A stretch of 64,000 bases of DNA. Origin: Pseudonocardia sp. HH130629-09. Its GTDB lineage: Bacteria; Actinomycetota; Actinomycetes; Mycobacteriales; Pseudonocardiaceae. Under the pieces are notes generated by a model that saw nothing but the letters and a program-made list of their open reading frames with translations, made no database searches and had not been told where the DNA came from. Both the position numbers and the translations under genes were made by a program. This document shows, piece by piece, positions 1 to 9,175 of the stretch (positions within the stretch are counted from its first letter, which is position 1; each line of letters starts with the position of its first letter). The stretch lies in the NCBI RefSeq assembly GCF_001294645.1, contig NZ_CP011868.1:3906001-3970000 (forward strand). The letters are read 5' to 3'.

Positions 1-334
1 TCGCTATCGCGATGCCGATCAGCAGCACCTTCTGCTGGTGCACCTTCGGCACCGCGAAGCTGGTCATGATCAGCAGGAAGACGAACAGGTTGTCGACCGA
101 GAGGGCCTTCTCGGTCAGCCAACCGGCCATGTACTCGCCGCCGTACTGCCAGCCCGAGAAGACACCGACACCGACGCCGAACAGCAGGGCGATCGCGATG
201 TAGCCGGCCGACCAGATCGCCGACTCGCGCAGCGTGGGCTCGTGCGGGTCACGGGCGTGCCCGACGAAGTCGAACACGAGCATGCCGATGACGACGGCGA
301 CCGTCGCCAGCCACACCCAGAGGGGAACGTTCAT
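1..334 (-). CDS. TerC family integral membrane protein (3' part beyond window)
   Basis: About 111 N-terminal residues are present, starting at an ATG with GGAGG eight bases upstream. Two hydrophobic segments (about residues 6-26 and 41-61) precede the sequence SVDNLFVFLLIM, the conserved acidic D-N membrane motif of the TerC/Alx family. Family members are inner-membrane proteins implicated in Mn2+ efflux, metal loading of secreted proteins, or tellurite resistance. The gene runs off the left edge, so its length and C-terminus are unknown. The upstream leader looks like a Mn2+ riboswitch, which agrees with a manganese-export role. Family assignment is firm; substrate is inferred. Confidence 0.9.
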   Translation of the reverse strand, partial: MNVPLWVWLATVAVVIGMLVFDFVGHARDPHEPTLRESAIWSAGYIAIALLFGVGVGVFSGWQYGGEYMAGWLTEKALSVDNLFVFLLIMTSFAVPKVHQQKVLLIGIAIA

Positions 335-359
335 TGCGGGATCCTCCAGCGCAGATAGG

Positions 360-474
360 AGCGCTGAAGGTCTCCTCCGCCCGCCGCGGTGACCGCGATG
401 GACCGGCGCCACCGGGACCAGCTCGTCCTGGTTCCGTATTGACGGCGACGCCGTGTTCGGGAGTACTCCCCTTC
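360..474 (-). promoter_or_regulatory. yybP-ykoY-like Mn2+ riboswitch in the terC leader
   Basis: Read on the minus strand, the leader holds the three conserved stretches of the yybP-ykoY aptamer in the right order: AAGGGGAGTA near 464-473, CGTCAATACGG near 443-453, and GGAGACCTTC near 366-375. GC-rich paired stems lie between them. The element ends about 25 bases before the TerC start codon and includes no ORF. Riboswitches of this class bind Mn2+ and commonly precede terC/alx and mntP genes. Identification is by eye from sequence landmarks, not a covariance search. Confidence 0.78.
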
Positions 475-602
475 GACCGGGCAAACGCTAGGGCATGGCC
501 CTGGGTTCCGACAACCGGGGGTACGCGAGCCTCGTCACATCTGTCCGTTTCAGCCGTCGAACGCGCGGTCCCCGCCGACGACCCGGAACCGGCCCGGGGC
601 TC

Positions 603-1733
603 TCAGCCCGCGGCGAGCCGGACGGTCGCGACCTCACGGGCCGGCTGCACCGGACGGGGGCCGGCGGGCAGCCTGCGGACGGCGGCGCGGGCCGTCGCGG
701 AGGTGGCCGCCCGCGCGGCGGTCGGGCGGGCCGGGAGGGCCCCGGACCCTGCCACGGCCCGACGAGGCACGACGGGCAGCGGCCCGGTGCCCGACACCCG
801 CGGCGCCGGGACGGTCGCGGCGGCGACGTGCGCGGGCCGCACCGGCTCCTCGGGCAGGACCGGCGGCACCGGCGTCGCCGGGCCCACCGCCACGGCGGGC
901 AGCGGCCGGGACGGAGCGGGCTCGTCGCGGAACGGCGTCGGGACCGGCGACGGCCGGGTGTGCCCGCTCCCCCGCTCCAGCCGCTCGCAGCGCCCCCGGC
1001 CCCGGCCCGCGACCCGTGCGGCCAGCCGCAGCGCGGTGCGCGGCGCCTCCAGGTAGCCGACCAGTGCCCGGTACACCCAGCCCGGCGCGGACAGCTTGCG
1101 GCCGCGGGCCAGGTCGTCGAGCGAGCGGCGCACGACGTCGCGGGGGTCGAGCCACAGCGGGCCCTGCGGGTCGTCGTCGGCCCGGATCCGGCCCGCGGCG
1201 ACCGCGGTCACGGTGACCCCGGTGCCGTGCAGCGACGCCGCGACGGTGTCGCTGAACGCCAGCACCCAGGACTTCGACGCGCCGTAGGCGTTGCCCCCCG
1301 AGGGCAGGTAGCCGGCGACGCTCGCGATGTTGAGGACCCCTCCGTGGCCACGGACGGTCATCGCCGGGACCGCCGCGCGGGTGAGGCGCATCAGGGCCGT
1401 CACGTTGAGGTCGATCTCGCCGGTGAGCACCTCGAACGGCGCCTCGGCGAACACCGCGTCGGTCTCGACACCCGCGTTGTTGACCAGCACGTCGATCGGC
1501 AGGTCCCGGTCGGTGATCCGGCGCTCGACGGCGGCCAGCCCCGCCGGGTCGGTGAGGTCGGCGGGCAGCGTCTCCACGATCGCGCCGGTGGCCCGGCCGA
1601 CGGACTCGGCGACCTCGGCGAGGCGGGCGGCGTCGCGCGCCACGAGGACGACGGAGTACCCGCGCTCGGCGAGCTCGCGGGCGTAGACGGCGCCGAGCCC
1701 TCGGCTCGCTCCGGTCACCAGTGCAGTCGGCAT
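603..1733 (-). CDS. SDR-family oxidoreductase with long Pro/Ala/Arg-rich tail
   Basis: Classical short-chain dehydrogenase: TGASRGLG cofactor motif at residues 7-14, NNAG at 85-88, and YGASK (Tyr150, Lys154) with an upstream Ser near 139. The catalytic fold ends near residue 245. About 130 further residues rich in Pro, Ala, Arg and Val follow, look disordered, and are unusual for the family. The ATG at 1733 places the Rossmann motif at the normal distance; a longer in-frame extension has no homology. There is no clear Shine-Dalgarno, and TAGCGT lies just upstream, so a leaderless message is possible. Substrate unknown. Confidence 0.85.
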   Translation of the reverse strand: MPTALVTGASRGLGAVYARELAERGYSVVLVARDAARLAEVAESVGRATGAIVETLPADLTDPAGLAAVERRITDRDLPIDVLVNNAGVETDAVFAEAPFEVLTGEIDLNVTALMRLTRAAVPAMTVRGHGGVLNIASVAGYLPSGGNAYGASKSWVLAFSDTVAASLHGTGVTVTAVAAGRIRADDDPQGPLWLDPRDVVRRSLDDLARGRKLSAPGWVYRALVGYLEAPRTALRLAARVAGRGRGRCERLERGSGHTRPSPVPTPFRDEPAPSRPLPAVAVGPATPVPPVLPEEPVRPAHVAAATVPAPRVSGTGPLPVVPRRAVAGSGALPARPTAARAATSATARAAVRRLPAGPRPVQPAREVATVRLAAG

Positions 1734-1923
1734 GTCCGGGACGCTAGGACCCGGACGCTGTGGTGCCCCTGAGAAGGTCACGGCCCGCTGAGAGCCCGCT
1801 GAGACCCTTCCGGGACCGGTGACCCCGGGCCCGCCGCATCGTTCCACATCGCAATGCCATCTGGACTAACGTGCGCCCCCATCCGCTGCAACCGCGGGTA
1901 CCGGTCGAGACGAGGAGGTCCCT

Positions 1924-2106
1924 GTGGCAGGCAAGTTCGAGGTGTACGAGGACCGGGGCGGAAAGTTCCGGTTCCGGCTCAAGGCGAGCAACGGGCAGGT
2001 CGTCGCGGTCGGCGAGGCCTACGAGACGAAGGCGGCGGCGCACAAGGGCTGCGAGGCGGTGCAGCGCGCCGCGGAGGGCGCCACCGTCGCCGAGGTCGAC
2101 GCCTGA
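1924..2106 (+). CDS. DUF1508 / YegP-like small protein
   Basis: A 60-residue protein starting at GTG with GAGGAGG seven bases upstream. Its pattern (KFEVYEDRGGKFRFRLKAS, then an ExYxTKAAAxxGxxAV segment) is the single-repeat DUF1508 fold seen in YegP-like proteins, which are small two-layer alpha/beta proteins of unknown biochemical role. A strong hairpin follows the stop codon, so it is probably a monocistronic unit. Confidence 0.88.
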   Translation: MAGKFEVYEDRGGKFRFRLKASNGQVVAVGEAYETKAAAHKGCEAVQRAAEGATVAEVDA

Positions 2107-2132
2107 CCGACCACCGACTCCCGGAGACGAGC

Positions 2133-2171
2133 GCACCCCTCGTCGGACGCGCCGCGCCCGACGAGGGGTGC
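2133..2171 (+). terminator. Intrinsic terminator-like hairpin after DUF1508 gene
   Basis: A perfect inverted repeat, GCACCCCTCGTCGG with its complement CCGACGAGGGGTGC, separated by 11 bases. It starts 27 bases after the DUF1508 stop. No T-tract follows, which is usual for high-GC actinobacterial terminators. Confidence 0.7.
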
Positions 2172-2333
2172 GGTCACCGCGTTGCCCGGCAGCGGCTCCG
2201 ACGGGTCGTGGGGGCCGCGGCCCGGAGTTACGGTGATCGTCCGGCTCCGATACGTACCGTGTCCGGGAAGCCGACCCGAGATCCGTTCAACACGCAGCGG
2301 ACCTCGCACTGCCATCGGCGATTGCGAGGGACC

Positions 2334-3113
2334 ATGCACAGTCCCACACTTCCCACCCGGCCCGCGGAGCGCACCCGCGACGGCCGCCGCGGCTACGACG
2401 ACCTCATCCCCGACCTGCACCAGCTGGCGGCCACCCCGGACGGTGCGCCCGGCAGGGCGGCGTTGCGCGACCACGTCATCACCGAGTTCCGTCCCCTGGT
2501 GCGCAACCCGTCCCGGCGCGTCGCCGCTTCCGGCCGGGGCGCCGAGGACATCGAGCGGGCCGGCATGCTCGGCCTGGTCAAGGCGGTCGACCGGTACGAC
2601 CCGGGGTCGGCGACCGGGGCCCGCTGGGCTACCTGGTGCCGAGCATCCGCGGCGAGATGAGGCGTCACCTGCGCGACCACTCGTGGTCGGTGCGGGTGCC
2701 GCGCGACCTCAAGGAGCTGGCCGTCGGGGTCGGCCGGATCGCCGACGAGATGGGCCAGCGCCTCGGGCGCCCGCCGCGGCCGTCGGAGATCGCCGAGGAG
2801 GCCGGCGTGTCGGTCGACGAGGTCGTCGACGCGCTCGGGCGCGTTGGAGTCGCACCACGCCAGGTCCCTCGACGCCCCCGTCGGCGACGGCGACGGCCAC
2901 GGTCAGACCCTGCCGCTCGTCGAGCGGTTGGGCGGAGAGGACCCGGCGCTGGCCGAGCTGCCCGAGCGCGAGCGCCGCATCCTGGTGCTGCGCTTCTACG
3001 GCGACCGGACCCAGTCCCAGATCGCCGCCGACCCGGGCATCTCCCAGATGCACGTGTCCCGGCTGCTGTCCCGCACGCTGTCGCGGCTGTGTGAGCGGCT
3101 CGCCGGCGACTGA
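2334..3113 (+). pseudogene. SigB/SigF/SigG-type sigma-70 factor with two frameshifts
   Basis: Three reading-frame pieces together give one complete stress-type sigma factor. Frame 1 (from ATG 2334) has sigma region 2, including EDIERAGMLGLVKAVDRYDP. The frame shifts near 2620, then [32 protein letters not shown] and region 3 follow. A second shift at the GGG run 2837-2839 restores the first frame for region 4, [16 protein letters not shown] and the QMHVSRLL helix-turn-helix. The first lesion fits a loss of one or four bases, the second a one-base gain. As read, no full protein can be made. It is either a decayed gene or a sequence error. Confidence 0.82.
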
Positions 3114-3158
3114 CCCGTGCTGGCCTCCCCGGCGCGACCTCCCCGGGACCTCCCGGTG

Positions 3159-3880
3159 TCAGCCGGGCAGGGTCTCGCCACCGACCGGGGCGAGCACCTC
3201 CCCGGTGTAGTACGAGGACAGCCGCGGCGCGGCGAAGAACACGTGGGACGGGGCGATCTCGTCCGCGGACGCGGGCCGCCCCATCGGGGTCTGCTCCCCG
3301 AAGCCCTCGACCTTCTCCTCCGGCATGGTCGCCGGGATCAGCGGGGTCCACACCGGACCGGGGGCGACGCAGTTGACCCGGATGCCGCGCGGGGTCAGCG
3401 ACCGGGCGAGCGAGTACGTCAGCGACTGCACCGCGCCCGTGGTGGCGGAGTAGTCGATGAGGCTCTGTTGCCGCGCAACCCGTTGATCGAGCCGGTGTTG
3501 ACGATCGCCCCGCCGTCGGGCAGGTGCGCGAGGGCCGCCTTGGTCACACGGAAGTAGCTGTGGATGTTCACCTCGAAGGTGCGCAGCCAGGCGTCGTCGT
3601 CGATGTCGGTGAGATCGTCGACGGGTTCCCGGGTGGCGATGTTGTTGACCACGGTGGCCAGGCGGCCGAGCTCGTCGACGGTGCGGCGCACGACCTCGAC
3701 GCAGTGCCCGGCGTCGCCGAGGTCGCCGGGCAGGATCAGGCAGCGGCGGCCCTCGTCGCGAACGAGCCGCGCGGTGTGCTCGGCGTCGGCGTCCTCGTCG
3801 AGATGGGCCAGGGCGACGTCGGCGCCCTCGGCACGACAGTGCTGCCTGCGCTTGGCGAAGACGACGCAGACGGCTCGTGC
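3159..3880 (-). pseudogene. Broken SDR (glucose-dehydrogenase-like / YhxC type)
   Basis: Two minus-strand pieces join to an SDR of the general-stress type: GADVALAHLDEDADAEHT, NNIAT, NTGSINGLRGN, then YSATTGAVQSLTYSLARSL and a C-terminus ending ...SSYYTGEVLAPVGG. The frame breaks near 3466, where one A seems missing from AACAAGAGC. The N-terminus is also degraded: the expected TGGxSGIGRAV dinucleotide motif is replaced by GRDTARAV and an unrelated stretch. Two separate defects make this a better pseudogene candidate than a mere read error. Confidence 0.8.
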
Positions 3881-3970
3881 GGTGTCCCTTCCCGCCTTCC
3901 CGCTGTGGGCGCGGTCAATCGCGCACGAGGGACCGGCATCTGTCGCCGTCCTCCCCGCCGGGCTACCCTG

Positions 3971-3995
3971 CCTGGGTAGCTCAGCGATACCCAGG
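3971..3995. promoter_or_regulatory. Inverted-repeat operator candidate before the HxlR gene
   Basis: CCTGGGTA and TACCCAGG form a perfect 8-bp inverted repeat with a 9-base spacer. It overlaps the AGGAGG ribosome site of the HxlR gene and lies between that gene and the divergent SDR relic. HxlR proteins usually bind such palindromes next to their own gene, so autoregulation is a reasonable inference. Confidence 0.55.
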
Positions 3996-4002
3996 AGGCG
4001 GG

Positions 4003-4511
<509 letters not shown>

Positions 4512-4515
<4 letters not shown>

Positions 4516-5033
4516 CCTCCGCAGCAGGGCCCGCCACCGGGCCGGCCGCCACGCGCCGCCGCGAGCACGAGTGGACCGACCCGATGGCGCTCGCCGCCGC
4601 CGCGTCCGGCCTGGACGGACTGGAGTACCTGCGCCGGATCGTCGACGGCCGTCTCCCCGGCGCACCCGTCGCGAGCCTCGTCGGGTTCCGCGCCGTCTCC
4701 GCCGAGCACGGGCGCGTCGCGTTCGCCTTCGAACCCGGCGAGCACCAGTACAACCCGATCGGCTCGGTGCACGGCGGGGTGTACGCCACGCTGCTCGACT
4801 CCGCCTGTGGGTGCGCGGTGCACTCCACGCTCCCCGCCGCCGGCTACACCAGCCTGGACCTGTCGGTGCGCTTCCTGCGCCGGATCACCGTCGAGACGGG
4901 CACCGTGACGTGCACCGGCCACGTCGTGCAGGCCGGGCGCCGCACCGCGCTGGCCCGGGCCGAGCTGACCGACGCCGAGGGCAGACTGCTGGGCGAGGCC
5001 ACGTCGAGCTGCCTGATCCTGCCCGAGGGCTGA
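4512..5033 (+). CDS. PaaI-type hotdog-fold acyl-CoA thioesterase
   Basis: 173 residues with the hotdog PaaI signature: NPIGSVHGGVYATLLDSACG followed by YTSLDLSVRFLRRI. The HGG(V/M) plus Asp arrangement is that of acyl-CoA thioesterases that hydrolyse aryl or hydroxyaryl CoA esters. It is about 30 residues longer at the N-terminus than PaaI itself. Its start overlaps the HxlR stop by four bases, implying co-transcription and possibly control by that regulator. Substrate is not visible from sequence. Confidence 0.87.
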
Positions 5034-5144
5034 GCTGATCCTGCCCGAGGGCTGAGCTGATCCTGCCCGAGGGCTGAGCTGATCCCGCCCGCGGGCCGAG
5101 CTGATCCCGCCCGGGGCCCGGGCTGATCGTGCCCGGGGGCGAGC
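5013..5144. repeat. Six tandem 22-bp repeats grown from the thioesterase 3' end
   Basis: The first 22-bp unit is the coding end of the thioesterase (Leu-Ile-Leu-Pro-Glu-Gly-stop), beginning CTGATCCTGCCCGAGGGC. Units 2 and 3 are identical copies; units 4-6 drift (CTGATCCCGCCCGCGGGC and variants). Each contains a small GCCCG.GGGC palindrome. The array fills the gap before the convergent membrane-protein gene and may act as a terminator, but it looks like replication-slippage expansion. Confidence 0.85.
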
Positions 5145-5149
5145 CCGGC

Positions 5150-5710
5150 TCAGCGCGGGACGATCGGGCCCTGGGTCGGCGCGACGCCGGAGCGTTCGGC
5201 GCGCTGCGCGGCCTCCACACAGGTCGCGGCGCGGACCGCGCCCGCCGCGTCCGGGCCGGTGGCGTAGAGCGCGGGCCCCGGGAGCTCGGGGGTGAGGGCG
5301 CGCGCGTCGTCGGTGACGGCGGCGAAGCCCTGCCTCCCCCACACCCACACGGCGCGGTCCCCGGCGCCGCGCACCGTGCCGGTGATCGGCGCCGAGACGA
5401 ACGTGAGGTCCCCGTCGATCGCGGTGAACCGGGCCGCGCCGGGCACCGCACCGGCCGGGAGCGCACCGGAGAGGGCGTCGAGGAGGGTCCCCTGCGCGGG
5501 GGTGCACGAGCGCAGCGCGGCGGCCGGGTCGTCGACGGCGAGCCGGGCGAACTCGGTGGCAGGGTCGATCTCGCGGGACGCGCGCGCCTCCCCCGGTGCG
5601 ACGAGCGCCCCGACACCGACGACGACGGCGGCCAGCACGCCGGCACCCACCAGCAGGACGCCCGCGCACCAGGCGACGGTCCGCAGGACCATCGGCCGCG
5701 ATCCGCTCAT
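5150..5710 (-). CDS. Hypothetical membrane-anchored protein
   Basis: About 186 residues from the ATG at 5710 (a GTG two codons upstream is an alternative). A basic N-terminus is followed by one long hydrophobic segment (about residues 8-40), then a soluble extracytoplasmic domain with three cysteines. The domain contains GDLTFVSAPITGTVRGAGDRAVWVWG. No lipobox is seen, so it is probably a signal-anchored single-pass protein. I do not recognise the family. There is no clear ribosome site; a TAGATT box close to the start suggests a leaderless transcript. Confidence 0.7.
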   Translation of the reverse strand: MSGSRPMVLRTVAWCAGVLLVGAGVLAAVVVGVGALVAPGEARASREIDPATEFARLAVDDPAAALRSCTPAQGTLLDALSGALPAGAVPGAARFTAIDGDLTFVSAPITGTVRGAGDRAVWVWGRQGFAAVTDDARALTPELPGPALYATGPDAAGAVRAATCVEAAQRAERSGVAPTQGPIVPR

Positions 5711-5893
5711 GACCACAATCTATCCGCGCACCGGGACATCGGCCCCGCGAAACATGATCGGTTACCGAGCGGTGACACCGGCCGGGTCGGTCACCGCCCC
5801 GATCGGGTCGGCGCAGTTCCCTTCCCCATTCGCGCGGGGTAATGCGCGGAATGCGACCACCGAACCATTCTGTGACGATCGGTGCACGTTCTC

Positions 5894-6238
5894 CTACCGA
5901 GCGTGGTCGGTGTGGTCGTGGTCGGCGTCGTCGTGCCCGGCCGGGCGGGCGGCGAGGTCGGCGGCGCGGGTGAGCACCTCCGCCCCGTCGAGACGGCCGG
6001 CGGCGACGAGCGCGTCCTCGCAGGCGGCGAGCCAGCAGCCGTAGTAGGGGGCGGCGGGATCGGCGGCGATCCGCGCGACCAGCCGGTCTCGGAACCCGTC
6101 CCAGGTGAACACCTCCGCCTCGGCGAGCGCGACGGCCAGCCCGAACGCGCGTCCTTCCCAGGGCGCGGCGAACACCAGCTCCCCGTTGCTGCGAGGCGGG
6201 GCCGCGGGACCCGTGGTGTCGAGCACCGGCCCGCTCAC
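5894..6238 (-). CDS. Nitrile hydratase accessory protein (activator/metallochaperone)
   Basis: 114 residues starting at a GTG that overlaps the alpha-subunit stop (GTGA). The segment [31 protein letters not shown] resembles the N-terminal half of nitrile hydratase beta subunits, as in known cobalt-loading accessory proteins (P14K/NhlE type). The last residues ([14 protein letters not shown]) are a His/Asp-rich tail that could bind Co2+. Known activators of this family complex with the alpha subunit and insert cobalt. Position as the last gene of the beta-alpha-activator operon supports the call. Confidence 0.88.
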   Translation of the reverse strand: MSGPVLDTTGPAAPPRSNGELVFAAPWEGRAFGLAVALAEAEVFTWDGFRDRLVARIAADPAAPYYGCWLAACEDALVAAGRLDGAEVLTRAADLAARPAGHDDADHDHTDHAR

Positions 6239-6822
6239 GACGGCCCGGCCACGTCGGCCACCCCGACCATCGCGTCCCGCCCGACCAGCCCGGCGAGCTG
6301 CTCGACGGTCAACCCGTCGGTGCCGGCGGGTCGGCGCGGCAGCACCAGGTAGCGGACCTCGGCCGAGGAGTCCCACACCTCGATCCGGCGCTCCGGGGGC
6401 ACGTCGAGCCCCATCTCGGCGAGCACGGTGCGCGGCTCGCGCACGACCCGGGCCCGGTAGGCGGGGTCCTTGTACCAGCTCGGGGGCAGGCCGAGGACCG
6501 GCCACGGATAGCAGGAGCACAGCGTGCAGACCACGACGTGGTGCACCTGGTCGGTCTGCTCCAGCACCACCATGTGCTCGCCCTGCGGCCCGCTGAACCC
6601 GAGCGCGGCGATCGCCGCCGTCCCGTCGCGCAGCAGCCATTCCCGGTACTCCGGGTCGGTCCAGGCGCGGGCGACGACCGTCGCCCCGTTCAGGGGGCCG
6701 ACGTCGCGTTCGTAGGTGCGCACGAACCCGTCGACGACGGCCGGGTCCACCATCCCCCGTTCGACCAGCAGCTCCTCCAGCGCCGCGGTGCGCAGCGCCG
6801 GACCGGGATCGTCGTCGGTCAT
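6235..6822 (-). CDS. nthA: Cobalt-type nitrile hydratase, alpha subunit
   Basis: 195 residues. The metal-binding claw CTLCSC is at residues 99-104, inside [23 protein letters not shown]. Thr after the first Cys is typical of the cobalt enzymes (iron enzymes have Ser). The two later cysteines of the claw are the ones oxidised to sulfinic and sulfenic acid in the mature enzyme. It hydrates nitriles to amides as an alpha-beta heterodimer. The start overlaps the beta-subunit stop by four bases, and the stop overlaps the accessory gene. Confidence 0.95.
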   Translation of the reverse strand: MTDDDPGPALRTAALEELLVERGMVDPAVVDGFVRTYERDVGPLNGATVVARAWTDPEYREWLLRDGTAAIAALGFSGPQGEHMVVLEQTDQVHHVVVCTLCSCYPWPVLGLPPSWYKDPAYRARVVREPRTVLAEMGLDVPPERRIEVWDSSAEVRYLVLPRRPAGTDGLTVEQLAGLVGRDAMVGVADVAGPS

Positions 6823-7550
6823 CGTGGCTCCAGGTAGGACTCGAACAGGTCGGCGTGCACGATCACGTCCGGGTCCGCGCCGGGGCCCCACACGTCGGGG
6901 GCGGCGAAGGCCACGGTGTACACGTGCTCGGGGTGCTCCCCGGCGAACACCGCGTGGGTGTCGGGCAGCACGTGCGCGGGCCGGACCGCGGTCACGGCAC
7001 CGGGCGCTCCGCGCAGGTAGCGGGGCAGCTTGCTCGGTCCCCGCCCGACCGGACCCGCCGACGGCGCGGGCGGCGCGACGTCCGGGGGCTCGCGGCGGGC
7101 GCGGACCGGGTCGCCGGGGGCGAGGCGCGGCGCGGCGTCGACGGTGCGCAGCGACCCGGGCGCGGTGGGTGCGTAGTCGGGCTTCGCCAGGTGCGGGTCG
7201 GCCGGCTCGGGGACGTCCTCGCCGCGGGTGCGCCGGGCACGGGCCTCCACCGCGCCGGGCGCCAGCACGCCCGAGTCGACCAGCATCAGCTCGGCGGCGT
7301 GCAGCCAGCGGCCGTAGTAGCCGTCGTCGAGGTAGCGGGTGCGGTCCAACCGGGACAGCGCGTGCCGGAACGCGTCCAGGTTGCGTCCGGAGATCCGGCC
7401 CATGGTCAGCGCGGTCAGTGCGAACGCCCGCCCCTCCCATGCTCGGGCGAACGGCGGCTCGGGCTCGACGTCGCCCGGGGCGACGACCCGGCCCCAGCCC
7501 GTCGTCCCGCCCAGGTCGGCCGGGTCGTCGGGGTCGACGGCCCCGTCCAC
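6819..7550 (-). CDS. nthB: Nitrile hydratase, beta subunit
   Basis: 243 residues from a GTG that begins directly after the upstream stop codon. It has the beta-subunit order: a DLGG... start, [35 protein letters not shown], and a C-terminal SH3-like barrel ending in [15 protein letters not shown]. The linker (residues about 110-160) is Pro/Ala-rich. Beta precedes alpha, the usual gene order of low- and high-molecular-weight Co-type enzymes. Co-location behind a Nit1C-type flavoprotein gene is unusual. Confidence 0.93.
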   Translation of the reverse strand: MDGAVDPDDPADLGGTTGWGRVVAPGDVEPEPPFARAWEGRAFALTALTMGRISGRNLDAFRHALSRLDRTRYLDDGYYGRWLHAAELMLVDSGVLAPGAVEARARRTRGEDVPEPADPHLAKPDYAPTAPGSLRTVDAAPRLAPGDPVRARREPPDVAPPAPSAGPVGRGPSKLPRYLRGAPGAVTAVRPAHVLPDTHAVFAGEHPEHVYTVAFAAPDVWGPGADPDVIVHADLFESYLEPR

Positions 7551-8885
7551 TCAGGACCCCAGGGCCAGGACGTTGCAGACGTCGCCGCGGCCGCCGGTCG
7601 AGGTCAGGCCGCGCTGGGAGCGGATCCGCTCGGCGAGGAACGCCGCGTCGGCGCCCACCCCGGAGAACCGCCCGGACCCCCCGGTCCACTGCCAGGGCAG
7701 ACCGAGGAAGAAGAGCCCCGGGACGCTCGTCACGCCGCGGCTGTGCACCGGCGAGCCGCGGCCGGTGAACACACCGAGGTCGACCCAGGAGAAGTCCTGC
7801 CGGAACCCGATGCACCAGACCACCGAGGTGATCCCGGTGTCGGCCAGCGCCAGCTCGGTGACCTCGCGTTCCGGGCGCCACACCGGGGTGTAGCGCTCCT
7901 CGACCGGGGCGTCGATCCCCTTGTCGGCGATCCAGCCGTCGATGGTGTCCTTGATGGACTCGCTGACCTCGTCGGCGTGGTCCAGGGAGGACTCCAGGTC
8001 GGGGGCGAAGGTGAGCCGTCCCGCGGCGTGGTCGGTGAGCGCGCCGTAGAGCCGCATGCCCTCGGTGGCGAAGCGGCGCAGGTCGATGTCACGACCGCCG
8101 TCGCGGCCGGTCACGTAGTGGTTGGCCTGCGCGCGCACGGCCTCGCGACGCGGGTGCCGGGTGACCGGCATCCGGTAGTAGCCCATCTCGTCGAGCCAGT
8201 CGGTGACGTCGCGGCCCCGGTAGAAGCGGGCCACCCGCGGCGCGTGCCCGACGACGAGGTGCACCGTCCGCCCCGCCAGGTGCAGGTCCTCGGCGATCTG
8301 GGCGCCGGACTGCCCGGACCCGACCACCAGCACCTCCCCCGGCGGCAGCTGCCCGGGGTTGCGGTAGTCCTGGGACCCGATCTGTGTGATGCCGGGCGGC
8401 AGCGGCTCGGACAGCGGCGGGGTGAGCGGCGTGTGGTACCCGCCGGTGACGACGACGACCTGGTCCGCGGTGCACGTCCCGGCGGAGGTCTCGACGACGA
8501 AGGTCCCCCGCTCGTCCTGGTGCACACGTCTCACCTCGACGCCCTCGATCAGCGGCGGGTCGACGAACGCCCGGTAGACCTCCAGGTAGTCGACGATCTC
8601 GCTGCGGACCATGAACCCGTGCGGGTCCGGCCCGGCGTAGGGGAAGTCCGGCAGGTCGCACTGCCAGTTCGGCGTGACCAGGCTGAACGTGTCCCAGCGG
8701 TGCCGCTTCCAGGACGAGGCGACGACGTCGCGTTCGAGCACGAGGTGGTCGATGCCGCGCACGTCCAGGCACCGGCTCATCGACAGACCCGCCTGCCCCC
8801 CGCCGACGACGACGACCGTCCGGTGCTCGCCGTCCAGCTCGGCGGGCGGGGGACGCCGGTCCTCGCGTCGGATCATCGCGGTCAT
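7551..8885 (-). CDS. MSMEG_0569-type flavin-dependent oxidoreductase (Nit1C, NitH-like)
   Basis: 444 residues from the ATG with AGGAGG five bases upstream. The first dinucleotide motif is [10 protein letters not shown] (residues 27-35) and a second, [15 protein letters not shown], sits mid-protein, giving a flavin-containing monooxygenase-like fold for FAD and NAD(P)H. This family accompanies the Nit1C nitrilase cluster. Here it is divergent from the other Nit1C genes and heads the nitrile hydratase operon, with a TGA-GTG junction to the beta subunit. It may oxidise an aldoxime, amine or cyanide-derived substrate; that is inference. Confidence 0.86.
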   Translation of the reverse strand: MTAMIRREDRRPPPAELDGEHRTVVVVGGGQAGLSMSRCLDVRGIDHLVLERDVVASSWKRHRWDTFSLVTPNWQCDLPDFPYAGPDPHGFMVRSEIVDYLEVYRAFVDPPLIEGVEVRRVHQDERGTFVVETSAGTCTADQVVVVTGGYHTPLTPPLSEPLPPGITQIGSQDYRNPGQLPPGEVLVVGSGQSGAQIAEDLHLAGRTVHLVVGHAPRVARFYRGRDVTDWLDEMGYYRMPVTRHPRREAVRAQANHYVTGRDGGRDIDLRRFATEGMRLYGALTDHAAGRLTFAPDLESSLDHADEVSESIKDTIDGWIADKGIDAPVEERYTPVWRPEREVTELALADTGITSVVWCIGFRQDFSWVDLGVFTGRGSPVHSRGVTSVPGLFFLGLPWQWTGGSGRFSGVGADAAFLAERIRSQRGLTSTGGRGDVCNVLALGS

Positions 8886-8975
8886 GGGGCCTCCTCGTGG
8901 GTGGTCGGGGAACGGACCCACGGTCGACCCGTCGCATTACCGAATCGTGTCGTTCGGACGACGGCAGCATTGCCC

Positions 8976-8991
8976 CGTGTTACGCAACACG
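8976..8991. promoter_or_regulatory. Palindromic operator candidate in the Nit1C divergent promoter
   Basis: CGTGTT-ACGC-AACACG is a perfect 6-bp inverted repeat midway between the divergent flavoprotein and Sll0783-type genes (intergenic 8886-9175). A second, weaker repeat, CCGAA...TTCGG, lies just left at 8940-8957. It is a likely site for a regulator of both operons. It does not read as a standard GlnR box, so the regulator is unknown. Confidence 0.5.
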
Positions 8992-9175
8992 ACGGTCACA
9001 CAGGGCTGATCCGGAGTTGTTGTCGTAGTCCGCTCTCAACGTTCCGGCAACAGAACACTGGTCTCGTAGTGATCGCCGGAAACGGTGGGACCCGATTCCA
9101 TCGCATTCTCCCTCTCCGGCGCTCCCACGCACACGTTTCCCGGCGTGGATCCGTCACACCACGAGGAGCATCCCC

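Noticed and set aside
495..1772. A 425-residue plus-strand open frame opposite the SDR
   Set aside because: No homology features and a composition typical of antisense GC-rich sequence; the SDR motifs on the other strand are unmistakable.
2580..2860. Programmed ribosomal frameshifting in the sigma factor gene
   Set aside because: No slippery heptamer plus pseudoknot was seen, and two opposite shifts would be needed; decay or base-call error is simpler.
3971..3995. Possible tRNA (GGTAGCTCAGCG resembles a D-arm)
   Set aside because: No acceptor stem, anticodon loop or T-arm follows; the sequence runs straight into a ribosome site and the HxlR gene.
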